A DNA stretch of 35,456 nucleotides from Bacteroidales bacterium (GCA_017461665.1 JAFTXI010000045.1:1-35456); one strand, 5' to 3'. Counted from the first letter of the stretch, positions 22,339-31,100 are shown. Made by a program: numbers and translations. The notes: generated by a model from the sequence alone, not told the origin.

Positions 22339-24933
22339 TCAGATTGGATCTACATCAACTTGTATCTTGACTGATTTAAATTCGGTGTTGTGCTTAAAAT
22401 CTTCTATAGTTTTTTTGATATAATCTTTAACCTTATTGGAATATAAGTCTTTGTTAATCTTGATAATCATCTGTTTGATATAAAGATTTTTCACTCGTGA
22501 GACGACAGGATATTCCGGTCCGAGGAAGTTTTCTTTAAAAGTATGACGAAACACTTTTGCCAATGAATCAGCTGCCTTGTTGAGTTTGTTGTAATCGACG
22601 TCTTTCACCTTTATTAATATGAGTCGCGAAAATGGCGGATAATTAAACTGCCGACGCGCCGCCATCTGCTCATCGTAGAAACTGACATAATCGTGACTCA
22701 TCACGCTGAGAATTACGGGATGCTGCGGCTGATAAGTCTGTATTATCACCTTTCCCTTATCGCCTTTTCTTCCTGCACGACCGCTCACCTGTTCCATCAG
22801 CTGGTAACTTCTCTCGTAGGCTCGGAAGTCGGGGAAGGTAAGCATATTGTCGGCATTTAATATTCCAACAACTTTTACGGAATCGAAGTCCAAGCCTTTG
22901 GTAACCATCTGTGTTCCAACAAGAATATCGGTTTCTTTATTCTGAAATTGTTCAAGAATATATTGATAGCTGTTTTTAGTTCTTGTTGTATCCAAGTCCA
23001 ATCGTGCGCTGCGTGCTTCCGGAAAAACGACTTTCAGGTCATCTTCAATGCGCTCTGTTCCAAAGCCATGCATCTTCAAGTCGGTACTTCTACACGATGG
23101 ACATTCTGTAGGGACGTTGGTGGTATATCCGCAATAATGACATTTGAGGATATTCTGATTTTTGTGATATGTGAGACTGACGTCGCAGTTGATACACTGC
23201 GGGATATAGCTACAATGTTCACATTCAATTCTGAGAGAGAATCCTCTGCGGTTTTGGAACAAGATGACCTGATTCTTCTCTTCGAGAGTTTTGTTCATGG
23301 CATCGACTAAAGTCTTGCCGAAGTTAGCCTGCATCATTTTACGACGCGTCTCCACCCTCAAATCGTCGATGATAATCTCCGGCATCTCCACTCCACCGTA
23401 GCGTTCCGTCAGGCTAACCAAGTGATACTTATTTTGTTTAGCGTTATGATACGATTCAAACGACGGTGTTGCCGAGCCTAAGAGGAGGCGAGCGTGGAAC
23501 ATTTTAGACATGACGACAGCTATGTCGCGAGCCGAATAACGCGGCGCCGGGTCAATCTGCTTGAACGAACTATCATGTTCCTCATCGACTATTATCAAGC
23601 CGAGATTAGAGAAAGGCAAAAAAATCGCCGAACGCGAACCAATGATGATTTGGTATTTTGAGTCGCCGAGTCGCCGAGTCGCCGAGTCGCCGAGATTTTG
23701 AGATTCTGAAGTTCTGAAGTTTTGAAGTTCTGAAGTTCTAAAGTTCTGAAGTTCTGAAGTTCTGAAGTTTTGAAGTTCTGAAGTTCTAAAATTCATCACC
23801 TGCTGCCATATCTCAACGCGTTCATTGTCGTCATAACGCGAGTGATAAACACCAACTCTATCACCAAAATATTTCTTTAATCTATTGATAATCTGTTCCG
23901 TCAAAGCTATCTCCGGAAGAAGATAGAGAACTTGCTTTCCTTTATCAATAGCCTCTTGTATCAGTTTGATATAAATCTCTGTCTTGCCACTCGACGTCAC
24001 GCCATGCAACAAAACAGGTTTCTCTTCATCGAAGCCTTCTCGTATCTCATCAAAAGCTGCTTGTTGTTTCTCTGTCAACACGATAGACGACACATCGGTG
24101 AGAGCTTTATAACTTTTCAAACGACTCATCCTCTTCTGGTAAGTCTCGAAGACACCTTTCTCCACCAATGCTGAAAATACTGAAGACGTGGCATTTGCCT
24201 TTTTCAGCAAGTCGGAGACGAGCACGTCGTTATCGACAGAGCCACCGAGTACGAGAAACGCCATCAGCAACTCCAACTGTTTGTAAGCTCTTTTCGAGAG
24301 ATTATCCATCAGCTGATGCATCTTCTCTTCGTCGCGATAATCATTTGACAATCTGACGAATCGCTCGTATCGCGCCTTATACTTTTGTTGCAGCTCCTCT
24401 TGCATCACTATGATTTTCCTTTCTATCATCGTCTTGACAAGAGGCATGACTTTCTTATATCCAATAATCTTGCTAACTTGCGTCAATGTTAGTTGAGGTT
24501 GAATATTGAGAGCTTCTACGATAAGATATTCGTTGTCGCTCAGCGTCTCACTATCAAGGACAAAGTCTTCGGCGAGAGATATTTTAGATTCGCTCGAGAG
24601 TTTCAGAGCCGAAGGCAAGGCAGCCTGCATCACTTCGCCAAGATAACACAGATAATACGACGAGATCCAATTCCATAGTGAGAGTTGGTTTTCATTGACA
24701 ACAGCGTCATCGTCGAGTATGTCGAGAAGATATTTTATGTTTGAATAATCAGGGACGTTGGTACTTACAGACGTTATCAAGCCTGACATTATCTTCGTCT
24801 TTCCAAACTGCACTACGGCTCTCAGTCCCACCCTCGCCTTCTGATTTAGTTCAAAAGGAACGCGATAGGTAAAAGTACCCGGCAATGGTAAAGGCAACAA
24901 TATCTCGGCAAATAACGTAAGTCTTTCTTCCAT
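22339..24933 (-). CDS. priA: Primosomal protein N' (replication restart helicase PriA) with repeat insertion
   Basis: PriA reloads the replisome at stalled forks. The 864-residue protein has the N-terminal DNA-binding region, Walker A GVTSSGKT at 311-318, Walker B DEEH at 450-453, paired zinc-binding CxxC motifs between about 530 and 580 (CEHC, CINC, CHYC, CPSC) and the helicase C-terminal motifs (GTQMVTKGLDFD, QVSGRAGR). Residues 381-426, between the conserved GVYHSRY...ERVEIWQQV region and IIIGSRSAIFLPF, are an insertion. It consists of the 8-residue unit NFRTSELQ repeated and then LGDSATRR, encoded by an octamer DNA array. Without it the length would be about 818, usual for the family. The gene starts four bases after the upstream plug-protein gene. 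Confidence 0.95.
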   Translation of the reverse strand: MEERLTLFAEILLPLPLPGTFTYRVPFELNQKARVGLRAVVQFGKTKIMSGLITSVSTNVPDYSNIKYLLDILDDDAVVNENQLSLWNWISSYYLCYLGEVMQAALPSALKLSSESKISLAEDFVLDSETLSDNEYLIVEALNIQPQLTLTQVSKIIGYKKVMPLVKTMIERKIIVMQEELQQKYKARYERFVRLSNDYRDEEKMHQLMDNLSKRAYKQLELLMAFLVLGGSVDNDVLVSDLLKKANATSSVFSALVEKGVFETYQKRMSRLKSYKALTDVSSIVLTEKQQAAFDEIREGFDEEKPVLLHGVTSSGKTEIYIKLIQEAIDKGKQVLYLLPEIALTEQIINRLKKYFGDRVGVYHSRYDDNERVEIWQQVMNFRTSELQNFRTSELQNFRTSELQNFRTSESQNLGDSATRRLGDSKYQIIIGSRSAIFLPFSNLGLIIVDEEHDSSFKQIDPAPRYSARDIAVVMSKMFHARLLLGSATPSFESYHNAKQNKYHLVSLTERYGGVEMPEIIIDDLRVETRRKMMQANFGKTLVDAMNKTLEEKNQVILFQNRRGFSLRIECEHCSYIPQCINCDVSLTYHKNQNILKCHYCGYTTNVPTECPSCRSTDLKMHGFGTERIEDDLKVVFPEARSARLDLDTTRTKNSYQYILEQFQNKETDILVGTQMVTKGLDFDSVKVVGILNADNMLTFPDFRAYERSYQLMEQVSGRAGRKGDKGKVIIQTYQPQHPVILSVMSHDYVSFYDEQMAARRQFNYPPFSRLILIKVKDVDYNKLNKAADSLAKVFRHTFKENFLGPEYPVVSRVKNLYIKQMIIKINKDLYSNKVKDYIKKTIEDFKHNTEFKSVKIQVDVDPI
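23660..23795. repeat. Bipartite octamer array, copy 3, inside priA
   Basis: Seventeen exactly phased 8-nt words on the plus strand: four gagtcgcc, then gagatttt, gagattct and eleven variants of gaagttct (gaagtttt, aaagttct, last aaaattca). The gaagttct part also has a 48-nt higher-order period (six words). Because 8 is not a multiple of 3, the frame rotates every word and the protein repeats every three words (24 nt, 8 residues). No stop arises in the priA frame. The array lies antisense to priA relative to copy 2. Confidence 0.9.
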
Positions 24934-24937
24934 AATA

Positions 24938-26248
24938 TCAATGAGATAAAACCGTCTTCACTCCGATAAGCTGATCGTAGTTTTGTGTTGTATCGAAAAG
25001 ATACAAGTAAATTGTATATTCATTTACGGTCTGCCAGAAGTTACCTGCAACGCTTGTGACCTCAGCCTCCGTCTGTCCTTTTTCTCTCACGGCATAGATA
25101 TAATCGTAATAGCCTTGTTTCAGTAAGAGGTTGAGTGAATATCCTTTACGATTATAGTCGTAGGTCATTTTGTTTCTCTCATCTAAGTTCCAATCGGTGA
25201 TAGCGCCCATCACATAAACATCTTGATTCTGCATCACAGGAGCCCATTCCAAGAAAAACTCCACCATGACGTAGTCGGCTTCCGTAGCAGCAACTCTGTC
25301 GTCACGTTCGAGATAAATGATTTTCTCACCGAACAAATCCGTTTCATTTACGTAGGCATAAAGGTTTCTTCTTTGATCGTCGTATAAGGTAACCACGTAA
25401 TAATCATTCGACATCTCTACCGAACGCGTCTGTTCCGGCATATTATGAAGGTTGCTCGTATTGAAGTGTCGATATTGATTGCCGGAGTTAAAAACCGTCT
25501 TTGGATTATTCTCGTATGACAGATAATCGGGATAGACGTATGTCGGTTTTATTCCCATCACGGCATTATCCCAACGTCCATTCTGCTGAATCGTCACATT
25601 GGAATATTGTTCCGCCAAAGAGTTAAAAAGGTCGGGATAAGAGATCGACATCTCAAGTTGCTGGTTGTCGGTGCCAAGACTTAAATCGAAAGGATAGCGT
25701 GGGATATTGACATTGATATTTGCCTTATCGTCGACAATCATAAAACGACGCGTGAAATAAATATTTTCTGGACTGAGTTCATTTTCAAAGACGATGAGAA
25801 GATAGTTTCCTGAGATTTTTGGCGTCATGTCTTCCGTAGGGAAAACCAAGTCGAAATGGACATAATCGACCATAGTATTGAGAGAGAAGGAATAATTCTC
25901 GATGTCGTCGGAGTCGAAGCCACTAAGGTATTCAATCTGCTGAATATCCGACTGCTGCGACCAATCGTTATTGCAATGGACGAAGGTGTAATACATATAA
26001 GGAGCGTCGTTGGAGAAGACATCGAATTGAAGATGAAGTTTTCCCATCATATCGTTGAGATGTATTATCGGTTTCGCCAAAGAATCGCCGACAGGATGAA
26101 GGAGAACCGTCTGAACCTTGTCGTTGTAGTTGGTATCAGTATAAGATTGCAGCTGCTGAGCGCAGATTGAATTCGATATAACAAGAAGCGATAATAAAGC
26201 TACGAGTCGTGAGCTATGAGCTATGAGATTTAATAGTTTAGTATTCAT
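24938..26248 (-). CDS. T9SS plug protein (DUF5103 family)
   Basis: DUF5103 proteins include the plug that closes the periplasmic side of the SprA translocon in Flavobacterium, so this is probably a T9SS component. The protein starts at 26248 (436 residues). An upstream in-frame ATG at 26335 lies before the promoter box and would destroy the signal sequence. The signal peptide ends near SICAQ. Family features include YTFVHCNNDWSQQSDIQQIE near the N-terminus, VFNSGNQYRHFNTSNLHNMP in the middle, then a C-terminal segment with VYVMGAITDWN resembling early-set/CBM48 folds. The first 15 or so codons (LIAHSSRLVA) overlap a heptamer array. It is four bases upstream of priA, with which it forms an operon. 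Confidence 0.82.
   Translation of the reverse strand: MNTKLLNLIAHSSRLVALLSLLVISNSICAQQLQSYTDTNYNDKVQTVLLHPVGDSLAKPIIHLNDMMGKLHLQFDVFSNDAPYMYYTFVHCNNDWSQQSDIQQIEYLSGFDSDDIENYSFSLNTMVDYVHFDLVFPTEDMTPKISGNYLLIVFENELSPENIYFTRRFMIVDDKANINVNIPRYPFDLSLGTDNQQLEMSISYPDLFNSLAEQYSNVTIQQNGRWDNAVMGIKPTYVYPDYLSYENNPKTVFNSGNQYRHFNTSNLHNMPEQTRSVEMSNDYYVVTLYDDQRRNLYAYVNETDLFGEKIIYLERDDRVAATEADYVMVEFFLEWAPVMQNQDVYVMGAITDWNLDERNKMTYDYNRKGYSLNLLLKQGYYDYIYAVREKGQTEAEVTSVAGNFWQTVNEYTIYLYLFDTTQNYDQLIGVKTVLSH
26204..26231. repeat. Heptamer word array inside a signal-peptide coding region
   Basis: Four exactly phased heptamers on the plus strand: gagtcgt, gagctat, gagctat, gagattt. Read antisense they encode the IAHSSRLV stretch of the plug-protein signal peptide without a stop or frame break. 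It is the second repeat array found within a coding region. Confidence 0.6.
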
Positions 26249-26270
26249 TTTTCGTCGTCTTTTTATTTTC

Positions 26271-26278
26271 CAAAGATA
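26271..26278 (-). promoter_or_regulatory. -7 box of the plug protein-priA operon
   Basis: Minus-strand TATCTTTG is a perfect TAnnTTTG element, 22 bases upstream of the ATG at 26248. It supports choosing that start over the ATG at 26335. The -33 element is unclear. Confidence 0.6.
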
Positions 26279-26338
26279 ATAATTGAAGAACAATAAAAAT
26301 TCCTGAAAGTTTATTAACACGGAGAAACGCAACAATAT

Positions 26339-27247
26339 TTATAAGAGGCCATCTAATATTCTTGGCAAATCATCATCAAGATTGCCATTGTAAGGGGTGT
26401 ATGGAATCTCAAATCTTTGTAATACATTTTCAAATCTTCTATATCCTTCATTATCCCGACACGCGACCCAACTAACATTCAACTGATCACATTGATTTTT
26501 GTTTTGTTGCGATAGTGTATCTGCAACAAAAACATTACTACCACGAGCGATTATTGCATCTGCACTCTCAGGATTTCCTTGACCCATCAATTTAACTTCA
26601 CATTTATATTCTTTATTATTGTTTCTCAGATAAAAATCAACTTCACGGTCAACAGATAAATTCTTATTCTTTACAAAGTTTTCGGCGTTATAATATTGAG
26701 GACTCACTTCATACAATCCACACAAAGTCAACATAAGATATTTTTCTGCACGTTTTCCAGCAGTACTCCATAATCCACCTCTCAATGCAGCTCTTTTTAC
26801 AGCTAATGTATTTATTACAATTAAACTCTCATTAACATTTAAATCGACACTAACGCCCTGAAATTTTATTGTCAACGTTAAATCTATTTCACTTTCATTT
26901 TCCACAAGAATTTTGATACTATTGTATAATGAATCAAAATGTTCATTTGAAGCTTCAATGACAATCTGTTTAGTTGTAGTCCTATACATATTACTAATTG
27001 TCTTCTTATTCAATCCGGAGTTAATCGCAATGTCATCTGATGGCAGACTCTCATTTATAAAAACATTTTTATACCAGTCTATTGTAATATCAGTTGAGTT
27101 CAATTTAGCATCGACAATCTTCTTGAAAAAGTCTATGACAAACTGAAGAAACTCTGCATTAATAAGATTTACAATTTCTATTCTATAGTCCTGTGATTTT
27201 ATTACACGGGTAACTATATTCTTTATAACATTATCTTTAAGTGTCAT
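26339..27247 (-). CDS. Type II restriction endonuclease, PD-(D/E)xK fold, probably CfrBI-like
   Basis: The 302-residue protein has the catalytic core of PD-(D/E)xK nucleases: Asp204 in REVDFYL and Glu217-Val-Lys219 in KCEVKLMG, joined by a short strand-turn. The surrounding text (SADAIIARGSNVFVADTLSQ) resembles what I recall of the CfrBI endonuclease family, which cuts CCWWGG. That family name is a recollection, not a search result. Its ATG overlaps the methyltransferase stop by four bases (ATGA), a typical coupled restriction-modification pair. Base composition is AT-richer than flanking genes and codon choice (ata, aga, tta) differs from the neighbouring housekeeping genes, consistent with horizontal acquisition. 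Confidence 0.78.
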   Translation of the reverse strand: MTLKDNVIKNIVTRVIKSQDYRIEIVNLINAEFLQFVIDFFKKIVDAKLNSTDITIDWYKNVFINESLPSDDIAINSGLNKKTISNMYRTTTKQIVIEASNEHFDSLYNSIKILVENESEIDLTLTIKFQGVSVDLNVNESLIVINTLAVKRAALRGGLWSTAGKRAEKYLMLTLCGLYEVSPQYYNAENFVKNKNLSVDREVDFYLRNNNKEYKCEVKLMGQGNPESADAIIARGSNVFVADTLSQQNKNQCDQLNVSWVACRDNEGYRRFENVLQRFEIPYTPYNGNLDDDLPRILDGLL

Positions 27248-28659
27248 AATATACTATTTTTGAATTGTTCCAGAGTTAAAAATTTTGTAACATCATTATC
27301 AAATAGATTATCTTTTGATTGAAATGTTTTCATATATTCAAAATATTTAGTTTCTTTCTCCGTAAGAAAAAAATGTCTTCCTAAACTTTTTGCTGTACGT
27401 CCAAGAGTTCCACTACCACCGAATGGATCAAAGACTAAATCTCCTTTATACGAATAATATTCCACAACTCTTCTACATAAATCTACGGGAAATATTGCAG
27501 AATGTATTTTATCTGATTTAGGGCATATTTTCCATACATTAGTTGATTCATATCCATCAGCGACTTTACTTGCGTTTACTATTTCATCATTATACTGATG
27601 TATATTCCAATCTATTAACTTGTCAGTTTGTTTTCTATAAACCATAAGATATTCTGTAACAGAATTTGGTTTATAGGCAAGAGGTTTTCTATGCTGTTGG
27701 AAACCACCAATTCTATTTTTGACACTATATTCTGGTTTTTCCCACACAATATCATCTATAAATTCCCAGCCCATCTTGACCAAATAATAATGAAGATCAA
27801 AAGGAATAGGATAACGTTTACTTGAATGAGACCTACTTATTCGAGGAACTATAATAGGAGATGTGTTTACAATCAAGAAACGACCTTCTTTAGTTACACG
27901 ATATGTTTCATAGAAGACTTCTTCCAAAAATTTCATATAAGCTTCATAACTTGGATATATAGAATAATCTCTTGCATTGTAATATGGGGGAGACGTAAAC
28001 GTCAAATGAACACTTTCTTCTGGTATCAATTTTAAAACATCTCTAACATCTCCATTTACAATAACATTCTTAAGAAATTGATGTATCTCTGTATGATGAA
28101 TGGTTTTCTTATCTATTTTGGTTTTAGGGAAATATTCCTTAAGGATAACGGAACGTACCATCTCGTTTTCATGATCAACTAACTCTTTTAATGCTGAATC
28201 AACAACCTCATCACCCTTAAATATTAAAAGTCCTCGAATAGCTTGACATACTATCTTAGGATCTGAATCCAAAAGAGTTTTTTTTAAAAACGGGATATTA
28301 CCTTTTTCTCTCATTCTACCTACTGCCGACACTGCTTCTCTACGCACTTTGGTACTTTCATCCTCAGATGCTATTTTATATAAACGATCAAGATATTCAT
28401 CGGTTTCTAATTTACCAATGGTTTTCACAGCCCAAAACCTAACATTCTCATTTTTGTATGATAGCAGATCTATAATCCATCGAGAGTCAAATGAGGCAGG
28501 GATATATCCTAAATTTTCTAGAATAAAAACCAAACTATTACTATTGGTATAATTTTGATTTACTAAAGCCGTCAAATCGCCATTACCATTTTGCTTTAAT
28601 TCTTTAATATACTCTTTAGAGATTAAACAACCATCTGAAGTAAATCCTATATTTTCCAT
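27244..28659 (-). CDS. DNA methyltransferase (beta class, N4/N6) with N-terminal HEAT repeats
   Basis: The 471-residue modification enzyme protects DNA from the adjacent nuclease. Motif IV is TSPPY at 222-226 and motif I is DPFGGSGT at 411-418. Motif IV preceding motif I is the beta-class order, and TSPPY is frequent in N4-cytosine enzymes, though N6-adenine is possible. Residues about 65-180 are an array of HEAT-like helical repeats (NVRFWAVKTIGKLETDEYL, then KVRREAVSAVGRMREKGNIP). This is unusual in a type II methyltransferase and may be a DNA-binding or partner-binding platform. The gene precedes the endonuclease with a 4-base overlap, so methylase is made first. Its composition is AT-rich. 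Confidence 0.87.
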   Translation of the reverse strand: MENIGFTSDGCLISKEYIKELKQNGNGDLTALVNQNYTNSNSLVFILENLGYIPASFDSRWIIDLLSYKNENVRFWAVKTIGKLETDEYLDRLYKIASEDESTKVRREAVSAVGRMREKGNIPFLKKTLLDSDPKIVCQAIRGLLIFKGDEVVDSALKELVDHENEMVRSVILKEYFPKTKIDKKTIHHTEIHQFLKNVIVNGDVRDVLKLIPEESVHLTFTSPPYYNARDYSIYPSYEAYMKFLEEVFYETYRVTKEGRFLIVNTSPIIVPRISRSHSSKRYPIPFDLHYYLVKMGWEFIDDIVWEKPEYSVKNRIGGFQQHRKPLAYKPNSVTEYLMVYRKQTDKLIDWNIHQYNDEIVNASKVADGYESTNVWKICPKSDKIHSAIFPVDLCRRVVEYYSYKGDLVFDPFGGSGTLGRTAKSLGRHFFLTEKETKYFEYMKTFQSKDNLFDNDVTKFLTLEQFKNSIL

Positions 28660-28696
28660 CTTTTACAACCTTAAATAACCCATATTACTATACTTG

Positions 28697-28704
28697 CAAA
28701 AGTA
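28697..28704 (-). promoter_or_regulatory. -7 box of the restriction-modification operon
   Basis: Minus-strand TACTTTTG fits TAnnTTTG, 37 bases upstream of the methyltransferase ATG. No matching -33 element is seen and there is no sign of a controller (C) protein gene. Confidence 0.4.
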
Positions 28705-28817
28705 ACAATAAATTTTAGAATAATATCAGGACACGAATAAAACTTACCCAAAATATACAAAAAAAGTAAAGAAAAAACTATATAAGTGACAATTTATCTT
28801 AATATATTTTAACAACA

Positions 28818-29789
28818 TTAATTAAAGTACCTTACATTCAATTCCTTCACCTTTTCTCCATCCAAATAAATAAAAAACGCTTCAACATTTTCTTGTGTCT
28901 CAAGAATCTCTATCGCTTTTTCCATTCCGACGACCATACAAATTGAGGCGAGACAGTCAGCCCATGCTGTGTTGTCGCATATTATCGTCGCGCTCAGCAA
29001 GTTATTTTCCGAAGGATAACCTGTCTTGGGATTCAGGCTATGTGAATAACGCTTACCGTTTTTCTCAACATATTTTCTGTAGTTGCCCGAAGTGACTATG
29101 CTTCTGTCTCTCAGCTCGACAATCTCTTGAACTATTCTCTCCGAGTTTTTGTCTTCGGCAGGTTTCTCAATTCCCACCTTCCAAGCCTTGTTGTTTGGCT
29201 TACAACCTTTTGCCATTATCTCGCCACCGACATCGACCAAGAAGTTGGTTACGTTTTTAGAAAGAAGGAAATCTCCAATCATGTCGGTCGTATAACCTTG
29301 AGCCACAGCATTGAAATCTAAAGTCATGTTAGGATTTTCTTTGACAACTTGTCCATTTTCTATTTTAATTTTTCTGTAATCGACGAGTTGCTTAAGAGAA
29401 TCAACTATCTGTGGAGTCATTTCCATTCCTTCTTTATAATGAAATCCCCATGCCTGAACGAGAGGTCCAACTGTCGGGTCGAAGAGACCGCCGGATAATT
29501 CAGCAGCTTTTATCGCGTAATCGAAATTGTCAATAAACATCCGATTTACCGTCAGGTCTTCATTACGATTCACCTTTCTTATCATAGAGTTTTCGTCCCA
29601 CAAAGAAAGCGTCTTTTCTATTTCCTTAAAGATGGAATCGAAGTCTGAGCTAAAGTCGCGATTTTGTTCATCGAAGTAAATTATAGAATAATAGGAACCT
29701 TGCGTCGTTCCAAAAAATTGCCGCTTCTCGACAGAGTCGCAACTCGCCAAGAAGCAGCATGAAAACAAAAATAAAAACCATCTTTTCAT
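28818..29789 (-). CDS. apbE: FAD:protein FMN transferase (ApbE), lipoprotein
   Basis: Attaches FMN covalently to Thr/Ser of periplasmic or membrane flavoproteins. The 323-residue protein has a lipoprotein signal (MKRWFLFLFSCCFLASC), so it acts in the periplasm. Family signatures run in order: GTTQGSYYSIIYFD, SLWDENSMI, LSGGLFDPTVGPLVQAWGFH (split here at 20), LDFNAVAQGYTTDMI, VDVGGEIMAKG and SHSLNPKTGYPSENN (metal and FAD site), and TAWADCLASICMVVG. It is the last gene of a three-gene operon, starting directly after the stop of the unknown secreted protein. No nqr or rnf genes, the usual clients, are present in the window. Confidence 0.94.
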   Translation of the reverse strand: MKRWFLFLFSCCFLASCDSVEKRQFFGTTQGSYYSIIYFDEQNRDFSSDFDSIFKEIEKTLSLWDENSMIRKVNRNEDLTVNRMFIDNFDYAIKAAELSGGLFDPTVGPLVQAWGFHYKEGMEMTPQIVDSLKQLVDYRKIKIENGQVVKENPNMTLDFNAVAQGYTTDMIGDFLLSKNVTNFLVDVGGEIMAKGCKPNNKAWKVGIEKPAEDKNSERIVQEIVELRDRSIVTSGNYRKYVEKNGKRYSHSLNPKTGYPSENNLLSATIICDNTAWADCLASICMVVGMEKAIEILETQENVEAFFIYLDGEKVKELNVRYFN

Positions 29790-31088
29790 TTAGAATTTTA
29801 TCTCCCTAATTAACAATCCCGGATACAAATCGTGTCCGTTTGTAACTTTAAAATATGTTCCTTTCATATCGGAGTTCTGCGCTCCATCTTCTAAAGCCAT
29901 ATAACGATTATCCCAAATCATATTATCGACAGGCTTAATCACACCTACTCTCTTATATTTCATTGTTCCATCAGAAGTCTCAACACTCTCAAGAACTTCG
30001 TATTTCGAGTTGGAACTAACGCCTTCTTTCATACCAATCTTGGCAACCACATAACCTGTGACGGAGTCAATCTCATAGATAGGTTCTTTTATCCTAAACT
30101 CTTCATAATTCTTCTGAAGTTTCACAATACTCTCGTCCATCGTACGATAAAGAACTATTTTGATAAGCTGCGACAGATTATATTTTCCTACCAACACCGT
30201 CTGTCCGCATATTGCTTCTTGAGTTCCTATATATGTTAAGGTATAATTGGCATCGTTCCAAGCGTTGAATTTTGCCTCATCGTAATAATTCTCATCCAAG
30301 TAATAATTCTCGTAGAAGTAATCGTTATCACTTTCTTGCCAATTCAATTTATAAAGGTGAGTCTGAATCTTGACGCGGAAACCTTCAAAGTCATCTACAA
30401 TATCTGCTGTCGATTTTGACAAGTCGTCGAAACTCTTTCCTAATTCGTTATAGCTTCCATCGCCGGTTGCTGCTGCCATTATCTCGCCCGCGCCTTTGAG
30501 AATCTCTCCGAAGAGACTGATGCCTTCTGCCACGTTTTTGTTTCTTTCTCCTTTATCGATATAGACGACATCGTGCGCGAGAACAAATGTGTTACCGATG
30601 AGGTCGGTGCCTGAATCCAACAATATCGACTTACCTCTTTTCGTAAGTTCCGACATCTCAACATTTTCCGTCGTCGCTCCTTCGATGCCTCTACGATAGA
30701 TAAGTTCCATATTGCAATAGCCCGTAGAGTCGTTTCTGTTAAACCACTTAGCAACCAAGTCGTTGGCGATATCGCTGTTCATCATATACTTATCTATCTT
30801 TTTAAATTTAGTATATTTCTTTCCTTTTGTAGTGACAACATCTTCAGGAAGAGAATGGTCGTTGAACTTGTCCGAAGTTGGACGATGATAATATGTAGTA
30901 AGGATTTCGTCGGCGTATTTCTGATCGTTGTGGTAAATCAAGATGTTATGCCATGAACTGCGATGATAGGTGGTGTTCATATTATCGGTTTTCTTTCCTC
31001 TGCCCAACGAATGTTGAACTATTGTATCCTGAGCACTGAGCGGATACATCAATGTTAGAACCAATATAAGGGTAAATAATTTCTTCAT
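29790..31088 (-). CDS. Secreted protein of unknown function
   Basis: The 432-residue protein begins with a signal peptide (MKKLFTLILVLTLMYPLSAQ) and has no TM segment or lipobox. The central part is rich in Tyr, Asp and Asn and has a 'GEIMAAATGDGSYNELGKSF' stretch of small residues around 200-220. The C-terminal 100 residues (YVVAKIGMKEGVSSNSKYEV and later HDLYPGLLIREIKF) faintly resemble the C-terminal barrel of FlgT/LPP20-like outer-membrane assembly proteins; this is weak. It lies between a small lipoprotein (12 bases upstream) and apbE (zero spacing), so all three are made together. I do not recognise a family. Confidence 0.7.
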   Translation of the reverse strand: MKKLFTLILVLTLMYPLSAQDTIVQHSLGRGKKTDNMNTTYHRSSWHNILIYHNDQKYADEILTTYYHRPTSDKFNDHSLPEDVVTTKGKKYTKFKKIDKYMMNSDIANDLVAKWFNRNDSTGYCNMELIYRRGIEGATTENVEMSELTKRGKSILLDSGTDLIGNTFVLAHDVVYIDKGERNKNVAEGISLFGEILKGAGEIMAAATGDGSYNELGKSFDDLSKSTADIVDDFEGFRVKIQTHLYKLNWQESDNDYFYENYYLDENYYDEAKFNAWNDANYTLTYIGTQEAICGQTVLVGKYNLSQLIKIVLYRTMDESIVKLQKNYEEFRIKEPIYEIDSVTGYVVAKIGMKEGVSSNSKYEVLESVETSDGTMKYKRVGVIKPVDNMIWDNRYMALEDGAQNSDMKGTYFKVTNGHDLYPGLLIREIKF

Positions 31089-31100
31089 AATAAGTAGTTG

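Noticed and set aside
23660-23795. CRISPR array or minisatellite of phage origin within priA
   Set aside because: There are no spacers of constant length, no repeats of 25-40 bases and no cas genes. The unit is a phased 8-nt word.
30620-30670. GATT in the 432-residue secreted protein as an ApbE flavinylation site (IEGATTENV)
   Set aside because: The usual target is an S/T-G-A-T motif inside an FMN-binding domain. Here only GAT is present and no such domain is visible, so the match may be chance.
30479-30754. Minus-strand frame overlapping the unknown secreted protein in another phase
   Set aside because: It is Arg/Ser-rich, overlaps a gene with signal peptide and operon context, and has no recognisable motif.
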